In this document: piece after piece, positions 1 to 30,134 of the stretch | Numbering within the stretch: the stretch's first letter is position 1 | How the letters are laid out: every line of letters starts with the position of its first letter | Source: Acanthococcus lagerstroemiae | Lineage: Eukaryota > Arthropoda > Insecta > Hemiptera > Eriococcidae | Direction of reading: 5' to 3' | DNA: 64,000 nucleotides | NCBI GenBank assembly: GCA_031841125.1 | Contig: CM063110.1 | Location: 56,581,946-56,645,945 of the forward strand | Translations under genes and position numbers: made by a program | The notes under the pieces: generated by a model | Told to the model about the DNA's origin: nothing | What the model saw: the letters and a program-made list of their open reading frames with translations, nothing else | The model's database searches: none

Positions 1-1374
1 ACGTTGTTGCTTTATGCCGTGTTATATTTTTACGACGGAAATAAATTTGCCTTAATTGTATATAGCAGTTATTTTTCATTCCTTTTCCTCATTTTTGCAA
101 AGCTGGCTCAGTACTCTCGTTCCAGATTTGGTGGTGTGGAAAACATCGCATCGTTCGTATCGAACAAGCCCAGCCTAGTTTTCAACTTTCACGTGAACGA
201 TTTATGGGAGCGGGTGCTTTTGTAGTGCCTCGATCGACGACCCAATGTTCAATGTGAAAGCTGCTTTATGATTGTGGGAGGTGGAGAGTAGAGGCTGCGA
301 GGTCGCAGACGAATCGAGCATGGAATTTTCTTCGGTTCTGCGAATTTGTTGTATCAACTATTGTCATATTTTCCGGTTCGGCCAAACCGACTTTCGCGAA
401 CAAAAAGCGAGTCACAACAAGTACATTTGGCAACATTTCAATTGCTTTCCGTTTAAAAGTTATGGTAAAAATAAAGCACTGGGGACTCTTTTATTTCGTC
501 CGATGATAACTGTGTACCCTTTAGAAAAAATCTGCACAGAATTGGGGCGCTGAAAAACAAAACCAAAAGAACGCAGAAAGAAATAAAATCCGCGAGAGGC
601 GGAAAATCATATATATATAAGAAGAAAAAAAGGCCTAAAACGCCATTTTTAGTCAGCGAGACAACATATCTCTCTCTTTATGGCTGGGCAACGGTTTGTA
701 CATTAGTCGTAACCTTATCGCGTTATATGTATTTGCCTGCCTGTTAAAATGGTCGCATTAAATTGGTATAGAAAAAGAGAGGGAAAAATTCAAGGAAAGG
801 AAGCGTAAACAAACAAAAAACATGAAAAAAAAATGTTTCGAAATTCGTAATTTATAATGGCTTTTTTACATTACTTTTCCGTGCTGATAAATACACATAT
901 TTCGGTTATTACGTGATTTATGCTCGGATTTATGACAAAGATTAATAAGCGTTTGAAATAAAGACTTATATTTGTTGAACTACCATCGATTTGTAATTTC
1001 AAGTTTTTTATTAGTTTTACAGTTCTTCAGTGGTTACACATAGAACACTGTTGAATTTTCCGTTTCTAATGGAGGGAGAGAGGTTATTAGGAAGCTCAAC
1101 GTCCTCATTTCCCATTTTCATAATAAGTCAAACAAGAAACATTGGTAATATCCATCACCTCCTATGATTTTCAGAGGTTGACTGAAGAGGATGTCAGGAA
1201 CACCCGCCACCATCATATTCGGCTATTTGGTTGGGGTCATATACATGACCCCACCGATGACCCCACCTGGTCTTTAACAGCCTATCATTCTCACATGGTT
1301 AATATTCCAGTGATTCGTAAGCCTGCACCTACAAGCTGAGAAATACGGAATTAGGATGAACATTATTGGAATAA
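1..1374. other. Upstream intergenic DNA, no gene seen
   Basis: Short open frames here (for example 4-225 and 272-553) show no family signature and no splice-linked partner. The stretch holds a short TA run (about 609-618), A-rich tracts, AATAAA hexamers near 470 and 957, and a small hairpin at 1228-1256 (GGGGTCAT / ATGACCCC). It could include the 3' flank of a gene lying to the left, but nothing shows that directly. Confidence 0.5.
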
Positions 1375-1977
1375 TATGTGGCAGTTTCTATAAAAAGGGG
1401 TAGCTTTGTCGATCCGACAAATTTTGAGTTACGGACAGTACGTAATAGAGGAATGAATGCGCCCATTCCAACGAGCTATCGGCGAGATTTGTAGCGTTTT
1501 TTGTTCCGGAGATACAACAAGAACGCGCGAAAACACGTTTTTGGGGGAAATGCGTTTCAAGTTAGACACACCTTTTTCTCCCACTCCGTCAAGCGGCCCT
1601 AACTCGCTGCGGAATCACGTTACCAGCCTCGACGAGGGCTTGTTGGAAAGGTAATTTTTCGCTCTTCTGCGTGGTAACAATTCAGAACATCGGATTTATT
1701 CGTGAGCTCCGAAAAACCACAAAGTAGCAAACGCAGACATTCGCATTCTTTTCTCATTTTCTTTCATAATTATCTTTCTCTCTCTCCCTCTTCTCTCTTA
1801 TGCGCGTAAATTTTGTCTCTTAGTTATTGCGGTGTTTTTTTTTTTCTTATTTATAGAAATCAACCAAAATCTCAAAATTGACTTTTTCGACCAAAAAATT
1901 TTGTTTTTCTTTTTTCGCGGTTTCTGATACTTTGATCGATGGACAAAGTTGCCCCTTTTTATAGAAACTGCCACATA
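1375..1977. mobile_element. TA-flanked MITE with about 45-bp inverted repeats (Tc1/mariner-like)
   Basis: The ends are inverted copies of each other: TGTGGCAGTTTCTATAAAAA starts at 1377, and its complement ends at 1975. The match continues through GGGG(T/C)A(G/A)CTTTGTC. Both ends are flanked by TA (1375-1376 and 1976-1977), the target duplication used by Tc1/mariner elements. The interior of about 600 bp has no transposase; the 65-codon frame at 1457-1654 shows no family motif. The Tc1/mariner placement is inferred from TA plus inverted repeats only. Confidence 0.7.
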
Positions 1978-2061
1978 TGTATACTGAAAAGTTGAATCCA
2001 CTATCAAAATGTAAATTTTCAAATCATGTTACCTATCATAAAGAAACACAGTAGCGTTTTA

Positions 2062-2400
2062 ACTACTTTTGAAGGAAGTTTCAAAGAAGCAGCGAGCGAA
2101 CAATTATTTGCGTTTTGCCGATGATATAGTGCTGTTGAGCAATGATCTGGGAGAGCTAAGGGTCATGGCGGAGGAGCTTAGCATAACAAGTGAGGAACTG
2201 GGACTGACAATGAACACCTCCAAGACCAAAATAATCACTAATATAAAAGGGGATGGAATAAAGGTCGGGGGAGGAAATAGAAATGGTCAAAGAGTACAAT
2301 TACCTTGGTCAAATGGTCACTATAGAGGGTAGGGGAGAATTGGAGCTGTGGGCGAGGACAGCAAAGGCATGGAAAAACTTCTGGGCTCACAGGGCATTTC
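2062..2400 (+). pseudogene. Non-LTR retrotransposon reverse-transcriptase fragment
   Basis: The translation contains RFADDIVLLS, the catalytic F/YADD box of a LINE reverse transcriptase. It is followed by the usual downstream pattern: a helix ending in GLTMN..KTKI, then a YNYLGQMVTIEG-like segment. The second part is in another frame, with the shift near 2262-2290, so the fragment is broken. It has no start, and its right side ends at the TTAA of the element at 2401. The sequence just after that element (from 3016) may continue it. The pattern resembles RTE/CR1-type LINEs; the clade is uncertain. Confidence 0.8.
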
Positions 2401-3015
2401 TTAACCCTGCAATGCCACACATATTTTGTTATGTAAATGCCACTCTTATCGAAATTCACTAAAATGGTATTTTGAAGCATGAAGTCGATGGTATGTTAAC
2501 AGATTCTCTGCAAATGGTTACTAGATCATGTTTAGTATCTCTTTACTCTCTTTAGAATATATCATGTTCGTTGTTATTTCTGTAACAGTTGTTAGGGATG
2601 TGCAGCCGTCCAATAAAAAAGCTAAATTACGATTCTTTTACGTTTTCATTAATATATAAAAAAACACCCTGAATTCTAATATTTAGCTAATTTTGATAGA
2701 AACTATGATATTGTGCGAAACTGCTGATCAAAAAATAAACCTCTTTACAACATACCAAGTCATGCGAAATTGAATTACCAATTTTGACTATTATGCCGAA
2801 AATGCCCCGAAACCCAATATTTCAGAAGCACATAAAAATTTTCTTGAGGACCCCTGAATTGGGTATATCTGCCCAACGTATGGCGGTTTGAAAGCGTATC
2901 ATAAGCGAGTGTTTTGCGCCCCACGTACAGGGAGATATTACTGCACATACCGTGCCGGTAAGGTTGCCTATCGCGATTTTAGTGAATTTCACTAAGAGTG
3001 GCATTTAAGGGTTAA
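2401..3015. mobile_element. piggyBac-like MITE with TTAA target duplication
   Basis: The element is bounded by TTAA at 2401-2404 and 3012-3015 and begins CCCT / ends AGGG. Subterminal sequence is inverted between the ends: AAATGCCACTCTTA followed by a GAAATTCACTAAAAT segment occurs at about 2434-2464, and its complement at about 2980-3008. The left end carries about 25 extra bases. TTAA duplications with CCC/GGG ends are typical of piggyBac elements. No transposase is present, so it is non-autonomous. It sits inside or at the edge of the reverse-transcriptase fragment. Confidence 0.7.
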
Positions 3016-5376
3016 AGGGACGAAAACTTTTACGGCTCACTTCCAGAGACGGCAAGAGAGCGTCATCAACGCCTCAAAAGCTGAAAGCTGAAAACAACAA
3101 ATTAAAGCCAACACATTAAGGTGGTCCTCATCTATTCCTGTTAGATTTTCTTCCCCTCAAAAATTTGATAACGCAATTGTGCAATCTTCTTCTTCTAACT
3201 GGCTCCAGTAAACTAAAGTAAGAATCCTAAAAAGTTTCAGTTCGATTGGATAAGGGCTGCACGTGCCTCAAGCCCTCTTTCCATTTTTAGAAAAAATAAT
3301 AGGTGAGTACTTTGAGTTCTGACGTTCTTCTTTTTTCAATTTTCTCTTTTCTCAGCCTGTAATGATGCTGAAAATATAAAATAAGAAGTTTTGGGTAGCT
3401 ATTTCTATACTCTTCGAATTCATTTTTTCACGTGTTATGACTTGACAATTTCACAAGTAAGGAGGCTAACAACAAGGTTCAGAAATATGCAAGTTTCTAC
3501 TCCCTGGGGTGAAACTGTAAGGGACTGGACCACACAGTTCGGGTATTTTTCACAATTGTAGTCGATGTACAGGTTTCTTAAGTCACTGAATCCAATATTG
3601 AGGCGAATCTGAGAATAGACGCTATGGAGTAAAATTCCTTAACTTTTCCTTAACTTTTCCAGACACGTTTCAAAGCGATCCAGAAGGTGGCTAAATGAAG
3701 TTACAGGGCATGTGAAAAGATTCAAATTTTTGATACTTTATTACGAACAATAAAAACACAAAAACAAAACTAGGATTGGCTTCAACCACTTCAAAGGACA
3801 ACGCACTTTTAGAAGCTCTTTTAAACACATTATGCTTTGATTAGAAATATTTCCTAAAATCCCCGACTTTTCCAGACTTTTCCTGACTTTCCCAAAACTG
3901 AGCACCCTGTATGGATTAAATCCCATTACGAAAGCATGAGTTGTGTAATTTTAAATTTTCTTTACAGCTACCTCATTTTCGGATCATAAATTCATCACGT
4001 TTCAAAGAAATTGAAACCAAGAGAGAGAGACAGATAGATAGATAGAGAAGACTGAAATTCAGCAAATGAAGACTACACGACACCAATTATCACTAAACGA
4101 GACCATCGACAACCCAAAAGGACTGTAACACAACACATCAAAGAAAGTAAATACAAGAACCACCAAATCAAAACAAAAAATTCTTTAAAAAACACAATAA
4201 ATCATCAAATTAAGCCCCAAAGAAACCAAAACAGGATTAATCAAACGAGATTAGGGATACCAAAAATCTAAATCCAACAAAAATTCATCTCAGCGAGTCA
4301 AAAGGGGTTTTGTACAATTTTGGAAGAATCTGAGAAAGTCTGTGCAAAGGTGTAAATCGTAAAAAAGCACTAATCTGAAATCCAAAAAACTTTCAGAAAT
4401 ATCCCTGAACCATTGTGGAAGCGTTTTAAAAAGTACAATAGTTCGAAAGAATTTTAAAGAAGTGTGTGTGTGTGGGGGGGGGGAGGTATTTTCCCTAGTC
4501 CCTCCCGTTGCTCTGAAAAAAAGTTGAAACGTACCCATTTCCGACTTATCTTAACAAGTCTTACAGGATCTTGTAGGGGTCTGGAAGTTCCAGAAAAGTC
4601 TTCGTAGCGTCTAATATCATAATCTTGAAAAGGAAAAAGAAAGTGTTACAAATAGACTTTGAAGAATTTTGGAAGAATCTCGAAGAATACAATATGCCAT
4701 GAAGAATTTAAAAAAAACTATGGGATATATCTCTCATTTCCCTCCGAGCCAGGGACAAAATTAAAGAATACATTCTATTGCACGTCCTAACGAGTTTTAG
4801 AAAACGTTTGGTAAGAGTCTGAAAGAATCTAAAAAAGTCTTTGTAGAGTCAGGGATGATAGTCTTAAACAAGTCCCAATTTTCTACTAAAAGACTTTTGC
4901 CGAGTGAAATACGTCTGAACGAATTAAAAGAAGTAAGGGTATAAAACTTCTCTCCAACCTCTGCGAACCAGGAAAAAAGTTGAAACTACAATTTTTACGA
5001 CTCAAACAGTTGAAAAAAAAATTAAGAACTTTTCTTTTTTTAAACTTATAAGATTATAAAAGCTACCCTCGGTATCTTCAAAGTTTTTCTGTTCACGGTA
5101 CTGCGCAGAGCCATTTAGTTTTTGAACTTTAGAAATCCAAGTACCTATTTGTAGTACCAAACTGATTCATTTAATGGACTGGTGAAATTCTGAAAATTTG
5201 AGCTCGATTCGACAGGTTCACCTTCCACTCATCTACAAAAGAAAACTAATAAAATTACAAAAGAATGAGTTCTTCTGCGTCCAGGCTTTCATTCGGAAAA
5301 TTTTTTTTTTAAATTTAGCGTTTATACTGAATCAATAAAATTTCACCTACAGTTATTACTCTTACTTCACAACCCT
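3016..5376. other. Intergenic DNA with old repeat remnants, no gene seen
   Basis: About 3120-3300 resembles a decayed piece of the 1.2-kb hAT-like element seen at 27963-29224, sharing an AAAGTTTCAGTTCGATTGGAT-type segment. A GA/GATA simple repeat lies at 4021-4047 and a GT/G run near 4464-4485. From about 4310 to 4950 the sequence has a loose repetition of GAAGAATCT / AAAGTCT words. No frame shows a protein family. Confidence 0.45.
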
Positions 5377-5480
5377 CTGGTCACCGATGCGATACTCTAA
5401 AATGTAGTTTCCGGGGCAAAGGGTGCAATGTCTGAGGAGCCACACTGACATGCGTGCAACGCCATACGTTCCACCAAACA
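5377..5480 (-). repeat. Copy of GC-rich dispersed repeat (family A)
   Basis: The block GATGCGATACTC ... GTGCAATGTC ... CATGCGTGCAACGCCATACG matches blocks at 51586-51690 and 55082-55175 and the inverted one at the left edge of the insertion at 8727-9191. This copy is the most diverged. On the minus strand the family reads GGTYG(V/D)ARM, but stops in some copies make coding unproven. Confidence 0.6.
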
Positions 5481-7001
5481 TTATTACTCTTCAGAAGTAA
5501 ATTTAAAATTGTAGGTGTTAATAAAAATTAATTAAAATGTTAATTTTTCAAATTTTTTGTGAGGAAACAGTAACTAGAAGGGGTAGAGAGGTAATGGAAT
5601 ATAAAAATGAAAATAATAACAATCATGGTAAAAAATGTTATTTTTTCAACTTTCTGGGGAGAAAGAAGAGGAATGAATTGGCGTGCGATTGTTACGGAGG
5701 TGGCCTGTAAAACTGATTTTCCTGATGGCCTGTCAGGTCTCACTCAGGCCCCGCAAAAATCTGTAATGTTCCCCGAACACCACTCAATTCTGAGAGAAAA
5801 CAAATAGGTCGTCAGTACGAAGGCGAAATCTCAGAATCTTTTCAGCGTAACATTTTTTTTCAACTGGCTTATATTTTAGGCGATTTCATGGCTTTTACAA
5901 ACCGGACAGAGATGTTAAGAGTTAAAACCATTTCTGGAACCAGGCCAATGGAATAGAAAGTCTTGTACAAACCATCGGGAGCTAGGAAATGAAAAAGAAT
6001 AGGAAAACAGAAAAAGAGAAAATGTGTGACGGAAAATACGCTCCAAGAATACGGCTATAAAAAAAAAATAACATTTATACTATAAAACGTTAAAGGTTCT
6101 CCTCTTTGCGAAAAAGCTGTTTCCTAGAAACGGCCAACTCTCGCACGAAACATAATAAACCCATTAACACGAAAAATAATAGAAAGATGGGGAAAACAAT
6201 GAAATTGTCAAATTTAGATAAATGTGCGCGGGTGTTAGCACGACTTTCGAAATAAATAATTTTTATTTGTCTGCTTCCTTTTCGTACTTTGATTCCAGAC
6301 TTCGAGGCGTTTCTAACGTTCGCCATTTCGTGTGCCGCTCAGCAGAAGATGCGAGGGCAATAATCGTTAAACGGGAGCTTTTAAACGCGAGTTTCACCGA
6401 CTTGCAAGTTTAGAGGTTTCTTCCTTTCGCCCAAAAGTTTTAGGGAGAACTTACGGAAATCCTACTATACGTCGCATTGTATCGGCGCGTTTCGGAAGCC
6501 TTATCTGGGTCGAAATCGTGGACGGATTTCAATCAAATTTCGGTTCCACATATCCGGATTTAGCCTCGTTGGTGGAACGACATTAGGTAATTATTGTATA
6601 GAATTGAAATTTCAATCGCTTCAACTCAAAAGTGGCCAGTTTTTATGATTCTCTCAGATTTCACGGTTCCCAAAGACCTCCAAAAAGTTATCGCTGTATA
6701 TGGCGGGTACTATTCGACGTCACGTCCAAGCTGGTTGGACAAGTAAACGAGTCATTTTTGTTTTACTTTTCAACGAATTAACCTGTTTCCGTAATTCCAC
6801 CGCACGCAAGCATTTTACTAGCGTACTAGCATTTTCATTACGTGAAAAAAGAAAAAAAGAAAAATACGAGCCAACTGAAAAACTAACCAGTGGCAGATTG
6901 AACTTTGAATTCGTTTTATCGCAAGGCCAAGAACGGTTATACTCCTAGAGTTATCTAAAATAAACAACTTTCACATATTCCTGTAACCAAGCTCTTTTTC
7001 C
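5481..7001. other. Upstream flank of gene 1
   Basis: No gene is recognised. The part from about 6210 to 6600 has visibly more CpG than the surroundings (several GCGCG, CGTCG and TTTCG words). That would fit promoter-proximal or unmethylated DNA, but nothing else supports a gene there. Confidence 0.35.
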
Positions 7002-7038
7002 TATAATAGTTGGATAAGATAAGACCAGCAATAAATAG
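7002..7038 (+). promoter_or_regulatory. Candidate promoter region of gene 1 with paired GATA sites
   Basis: TATAATA (7002-7008) and a second AT-rich box, AATAAATAG (7030-7038), lie about 100-135 bp before the start codon. Between them GATAAG occurs twice, sharing one base (7013-7018 and 7018-7023). GATA factors drive many insect midgut and fat-body genes, so this is a plausible enhancer/promoter motif. It is inferred from sequence only. A good splice donor (G|GTAAGT, GT at 7112-7113) directly follows a pyrimidine-rich CAG, so the 5' leader may be spliced. Confidence 0.35.
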
Positions 7039-7137
7039 CTTCGAAGCTAGTAACAGAGCAACAACAGACAACATAATACATGTTCAAAACGTGCTCAAAT
7101 ATTTTTCGCAGGTAAGTGTTACACCTCTACCGAAATC

Positions 7138-25428
<18,291 letters not shown>

Positions 25429-27962
25429 AAATTGTATCCACAGAGTGCGGATGTCGCTGGGTTTCGTATTACCTCAAAGTCGTATACATTTTTGCGTCCC
25501 AAAAAATAAGGCTGAATTCGACGAGAAGAAAAATTCACAGTTTTCTACGAGTTCTATAGCGATACCAGTGAAAGGAAAGAGATTTTCCTTTTCACTATCT
25601 CTTGTTTCTTATCAAAAATGAATACAAAATATCACGAAGATAGATATGGCCGTGCGCTAGTTGGAAAAAAAGTGACTGACCATAGCCTTGAATTGCTTTA
25701 TTTTCTTCAAATGAAGAACCAAACTGATTTTCAAGAAGTAGACTAATTCGGTGGACTACGATTGAATTCCAATGTACACACCCGACACATAACGCTGATG
25801 TACAATCGTTTTCAGAGAGTAAGAATAAGTATACTCAAGTCACACTAAGCAATTTTTATTCGTGTGCAGAGGCGTACATAAGGGGGGAGATACTGATATA
25901 CACCTCCCCATCCCCGAGCAAAGAAAAAAGTTGAAAATGGCATCGTTACAGGTAAAATTGTTGAAAACCCCCCAAATTTTTTCGTTTGTCATTACTTCTC
26001 GCTAAAATCTCTTTCATCCACCAAGACCGATTCCTATTTATACTACTACATGTGAATAATATCAATATTTCCTCGCGAATAATAAGAAATAGATAATACT
26101 TTGTAATAATTCAATAAAGATAATTTAGGCGATATGTGATTTTGATACATGCACAGCGAATGCGATCACAACACAACATCCTGCCAATCTAGTTTCATCG
26201 AAATGACCTGACGTAAGACCTGGTCTAAATTTAATAAGTATGCCCCAGTAAATAGTCCAAATGCTATGGTTATCGATTTATGATAACTTAATCAATGCTG
26301 TTAGGAGTACATATCACGGTTTTGTAACTTTTCAAATTTAGGAGGGCCGTATATCATCACTCCAGAAAATAACAAATACATCATAAAATTGTTGTGCCTT
26401 GATATCACCTTATCGATGAATACCAAAACGGGAAAAATTTGTTTGTTTTCGAAAGTCAATATGAGTTATAAAATAAGTACGTTATCGTTCCGTAAGCCTC
26501 TCGAAATAGCTCAAAAAATATTCACGTTAGGAGGGAGAATCCACTACAGTAAAGATGAGCGTGAGTACTCAGATCGAACCAGGTTTATGAAATTATTTCG
26601 TACATAGAAAACAGGATAAGACGATAATGGTTTTTTAGCTTTCAACTTTCTGTCACATAACGCAACCATCTTAACTTAATTTCTGTGAAGAAAGGAAAAG
26701 AAAAATATTTCATTCTTTAGCACTTGGAAATATTAATTCAAAATAAGACGATCAGAGCATTTAATCCACAGGCGTAAACTCTGGATGAGGACGATACTTG
26801 GGAGGGCTTAGCCCCCGCGCTCTCAAATCTTTTAAAAAACCCCACTCCAAACAAAAAACTGAAAAATTAAACGAGCAAAATTTTTAGCATTTTGTGATAC
26901 TCGTCAGCCTTTCATCATGAGCCCTCCTCCCCATTCCGGTCGGCTGTTTGCGGTTATAATACAGAAATACTAAAGTTGGCGGACTTTACAGGGGTGCTAC
27001 AAGGCAACTACCTTCAGGAAAACTTGGTCCTCTCCTCCTCCACACATATAGCCCACGCACAAAAAACATTAATTTTCAAAATATAATTATTATTTGTATG
27101 ATGCAGAATAATCTTGTGTATTTCTACAAACAGAACTGTATGAACAAGCAAACTTTGCGGGGAGAGGGGCAGTCCCGGTAAATAATTTTGAAAATACATT
27201 CAAAATCTATTATTAAGAGGGCTACAATCGGACGTTCTGGACAAAACGTCAATATCTAGTTATGAGGACCGATCTAACACAATTTTGCAGAAAAAAACAA
27301 TATGGTAGCTTATTTAGTTCGAGAAATCAATCAATAATCTCTCAATTTTTCTGCGAGTTCAGCTAATAGACTTTGCCCTTAACCGCTATAAGACCTAGTT
27401 ATATGACCGGGGCTGGTGCACTTTGCATCTTGCTTAAAATAAAATTTAAAAAATTCAAGCGATCAAGCACTGTCTCTTTGCTATCAGTTCAGATTTCTTT
27501 CCAAGATAGACAATTCTTCTGTTAAGCAGCGAGAGAAACTTGAAAGATTGAAAAAATGAAGACTGGAACTTAATAACAGAAAATTTTTGAAGAAATGGAC
27601 GGGCTCAGCAATCAGCAAGACTTCTTGGACTCAAGCTCCGATTTTTTTGAGACTTACTAAAACTGGTTAGTACTCGTCAAAATCAATTAAGACTCATCGA
27701 TTCACCATGTTACGTTAACACTCACTATTTACGAACATTCGTGAAGACATGTTAAGATCTACTCGGACTTCTCAAACATTCACAAAAATTTCATGAAAAC
27801 TATTGAAGACACCTCTACTAAGACAGATTAAGTAGATTAAGCAATGGTTTTTCAATATACAGCAAAGATTTGTCAAGACTACTGCAAGTTTTTGGAAATT
27901 ATGGTACAAAAGTACTAAAACTTATTCCAGCACTTTTAGGAACCATTACAACTTGTTAAGAC
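25429..27962. other. Intergenic DNA between esterases 1 and 2, left part
   Basis: No gene seen. About 25860-25980 and 26770-26910 are fragments of a C-run repeat (GGCGTA ... GGGAGGGCTTAGCCCC ... AAAAACTGAAAAATTAA) that also appears near 9400 and 16500. AATAAA at 26113 may serve gene 1. The TTAAGACT-type periodic texture runs from about 27600 to 27962. Confidence 0.45.
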
Positions 27963-29224
27963 CAGGAGTGAAACTATAGGGGGGTGATAACCCCCCCCCC
28001 CAATAATTTGGCAGTCGGCAAATTTTGAAACTGTTCATTTGAATTTTTATTTTATATGAATGTTTGTTTGTTTATTTCTTTTTCAATTAAAAAATATTTC
28101 GATGAAAAATTGGCAAATTTTTTATTTATTTTTTTTAATTTTGCTGTCGAATTTTTAGTTTTTAAGCAATATCTGTCGGAAAATTTTTCTTCTTCACCTC
28201 CCCTAACTGAATTCAGATTTCGTTTCTGAAAATGGAGTACACCGGACTCCTGTCAGACACTAGTCAGTCAAAAGCCGAAGGTTTCAAGCTGAGTATCAAA
28301 AGTTATCTGAAAGGTTGAAATCAAGCTGAAATGCAGAAGACATTTCGAAAATCTAAAATTCGGTAGCAAATGTTCAATGTCGAATTTCAATGACTATTCT
28401 GTTTTTACTAAATTCTCTGTTTGACCTAGAACCTGAAATCTGAGAAAGTTGAACATTTTATTAAAATCTAAAAGTCTAAAGCTAATGACTCGTTTTTCAA
28501 TATCACAAGCTGAATCCGATAGCAAATGTTCTATTGTTTAATTTTCGGGCTTTGGTCCTGGCGAATATAGGAGGGAAAATTTAGTCTGTAACAAAAGTCA
28601 AAACTCCAGGTGTATTTCCCATAAGGACGAAAGGAAGCTTGTGGTACGGATTTCTTTAATCCAATCGACCTAAAACTTTGTAGGTTTTCTTTTTTTTTCC
28701 TTTACTCTTTTTTTTTTTGATTTTGTTGGAACCAATTTAAGAGACGAATCAGAGGAAATTCAGAAAAAAAGATCACCAAGGTAAATAACGACCACCTTAA
28801 TGTGTAAAGAAAGTTGTGTGTTCCTCTCAAGTATTCCTAACATCCTTCCAGGTTACCCTCCCAGACTAGGATATGCTCATGTGCGCAAATGTGAGTGCTT
28901 GGGGGATAAGGTTCCAATCTGCATCTGCAGGTACGAAACCATGAGGGTGGTGGGAGGTGAAACCCCCCAATAATTTGGCAGTCGGCAAATTTTGGAACTG
29001 TTCATTTGAGCTTTTCATTTTTTAACAATGTTTGTTTGTTTGTTTGTTTGTTTATTTATTTATTTCTTTATTTACTTTTTAAATTAAAAAATATTTTGAT
29101 TGAAAAATCGGCAAATTTAAAAAAAAAACTGTCGGCGAATTTTTAGTTTTCAAAAAATATTTGTCGGCAAATTTTCCTTCTCCACCCCTCCCCCCACCCA
29201 ACTGAAATTAATGTTTCGCCTCTG
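27963..29224 (+). mobile_element. hAT-like non-autonomous element, 1.26 kb, with 8-bp target duplication
   Basis: The ends are CAGGAGTGAAAC (27963) and GTTTCGCCTCTG (ending 29224), imperfect inverted repeats matching at 9 of 12 positions. GTTAAGAC flanks the element exactly on both sides (27955-27962 and 29225-29232). CAG-type ends with an 8-bp duplication are the hAT signature. Inside, about 250 bp at each end (27963-28225 and 28934-29224) is repeated in the same direction, sharing AATAATTTGGCAGTCGGCAA and a TGTTTGTTTGTTTA tract. The middle of about 700 bp is unique. There is no transposase frame. A second copy lies at 30135-31329 in the opposite orientation. Confidence 0.85.
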
Positions 29225-30134
29225 GTTAAGACCATGTCAATGGTCTTGAGATTCTCAAGAAGTCAACTGAAGTTATTTAAATTTGTTGAGATTCTATTAT
29301 GACTGCCCCGGACTCTTTAAGTTTACTTAAAGAATCTCTAAGACCACTTAGGACTATGTTACGACTGTATCAAAGCTGCTTCATGACTCTTAAATTGAGT
29401 ATCCGTTACGTGGGACGACTTTATCGAGGACATTGCATCCTCTTTTCATGACTTCTTACATACCGGCTTTATTAAGACTTACTAAGACTTGATCAAACTC
29501 GTCATGACATTTTAAGACTTGATTAGACTCGATAGACGCTTTGTAGGACTCTTCAAAACTTTACTGAGTCTTCTGAAAGTGAAACTCCGTAAGACTGCGT
29601 TAAAACCAGTTCATATTCACTAAGAATTATTGAAGCTATGTTAGGTTTCTTTAGGACTTGAAACTCTTTCACGATTCCACTTATCTGAAGCCTCTTGAGG
29701 ACTCCCGAAAAATGTTAATAGAGGATAATTACAGACAGATAGAAAGGAATTTTCTATGGAGATTTACGACTAATATTCGCTGTTCAACACGGATTAATTT
29801 CATCTAGACGACACTGTTCAGACTCATTAAGACTAACCTGTTAAGACTCTGTACACACATTTTAGAACTCGTAAAAACTAATCATTACTCGTTAATACTA
29901 CTTTTTGAGAGTTCTTAGTGCTCATGTACGTTGCATACGTTGAAACCAGTTAAGATTCACAGAACTGTGCTCTGCTGGAACTATAAGAAGATTTATTAAG
30001 GCTTATCAATCTGCTAAGACTATTCAAGGCTCTTTAATACTCCATTACAAGTTTATTAAGACACTTCAAAGGGACGCTAAAAAGAGGTGGGGAATTCTCC
30101 TCCCTCAGATTGCGCATTTATTCAACATTTTAAG
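29225..30134. repeat. Periodic TTAAGACT repeat between the two hAT-like elements
   Basis: The clearest case of the roughly 10-base rhythm: 29471 onward reads ATTAAGACTT, ACTAAGACTT, GATCAAACTC, GTCATGACAT, TTTAAGACTT, GATTAGACTC in consecutive ten-base blocks. It continues, more degenerate, to about 30070. No coding frame survives across it. Confidence 0.65.

Noticed and set aside
7109..7137. Start of gene 1 lying upstream, before the GTAAGT at 7112
   Set aside because: No in-frame coding sequence precedes it, and the ATG at 7138 aligns exactly with the starts of genes 2 and 3.
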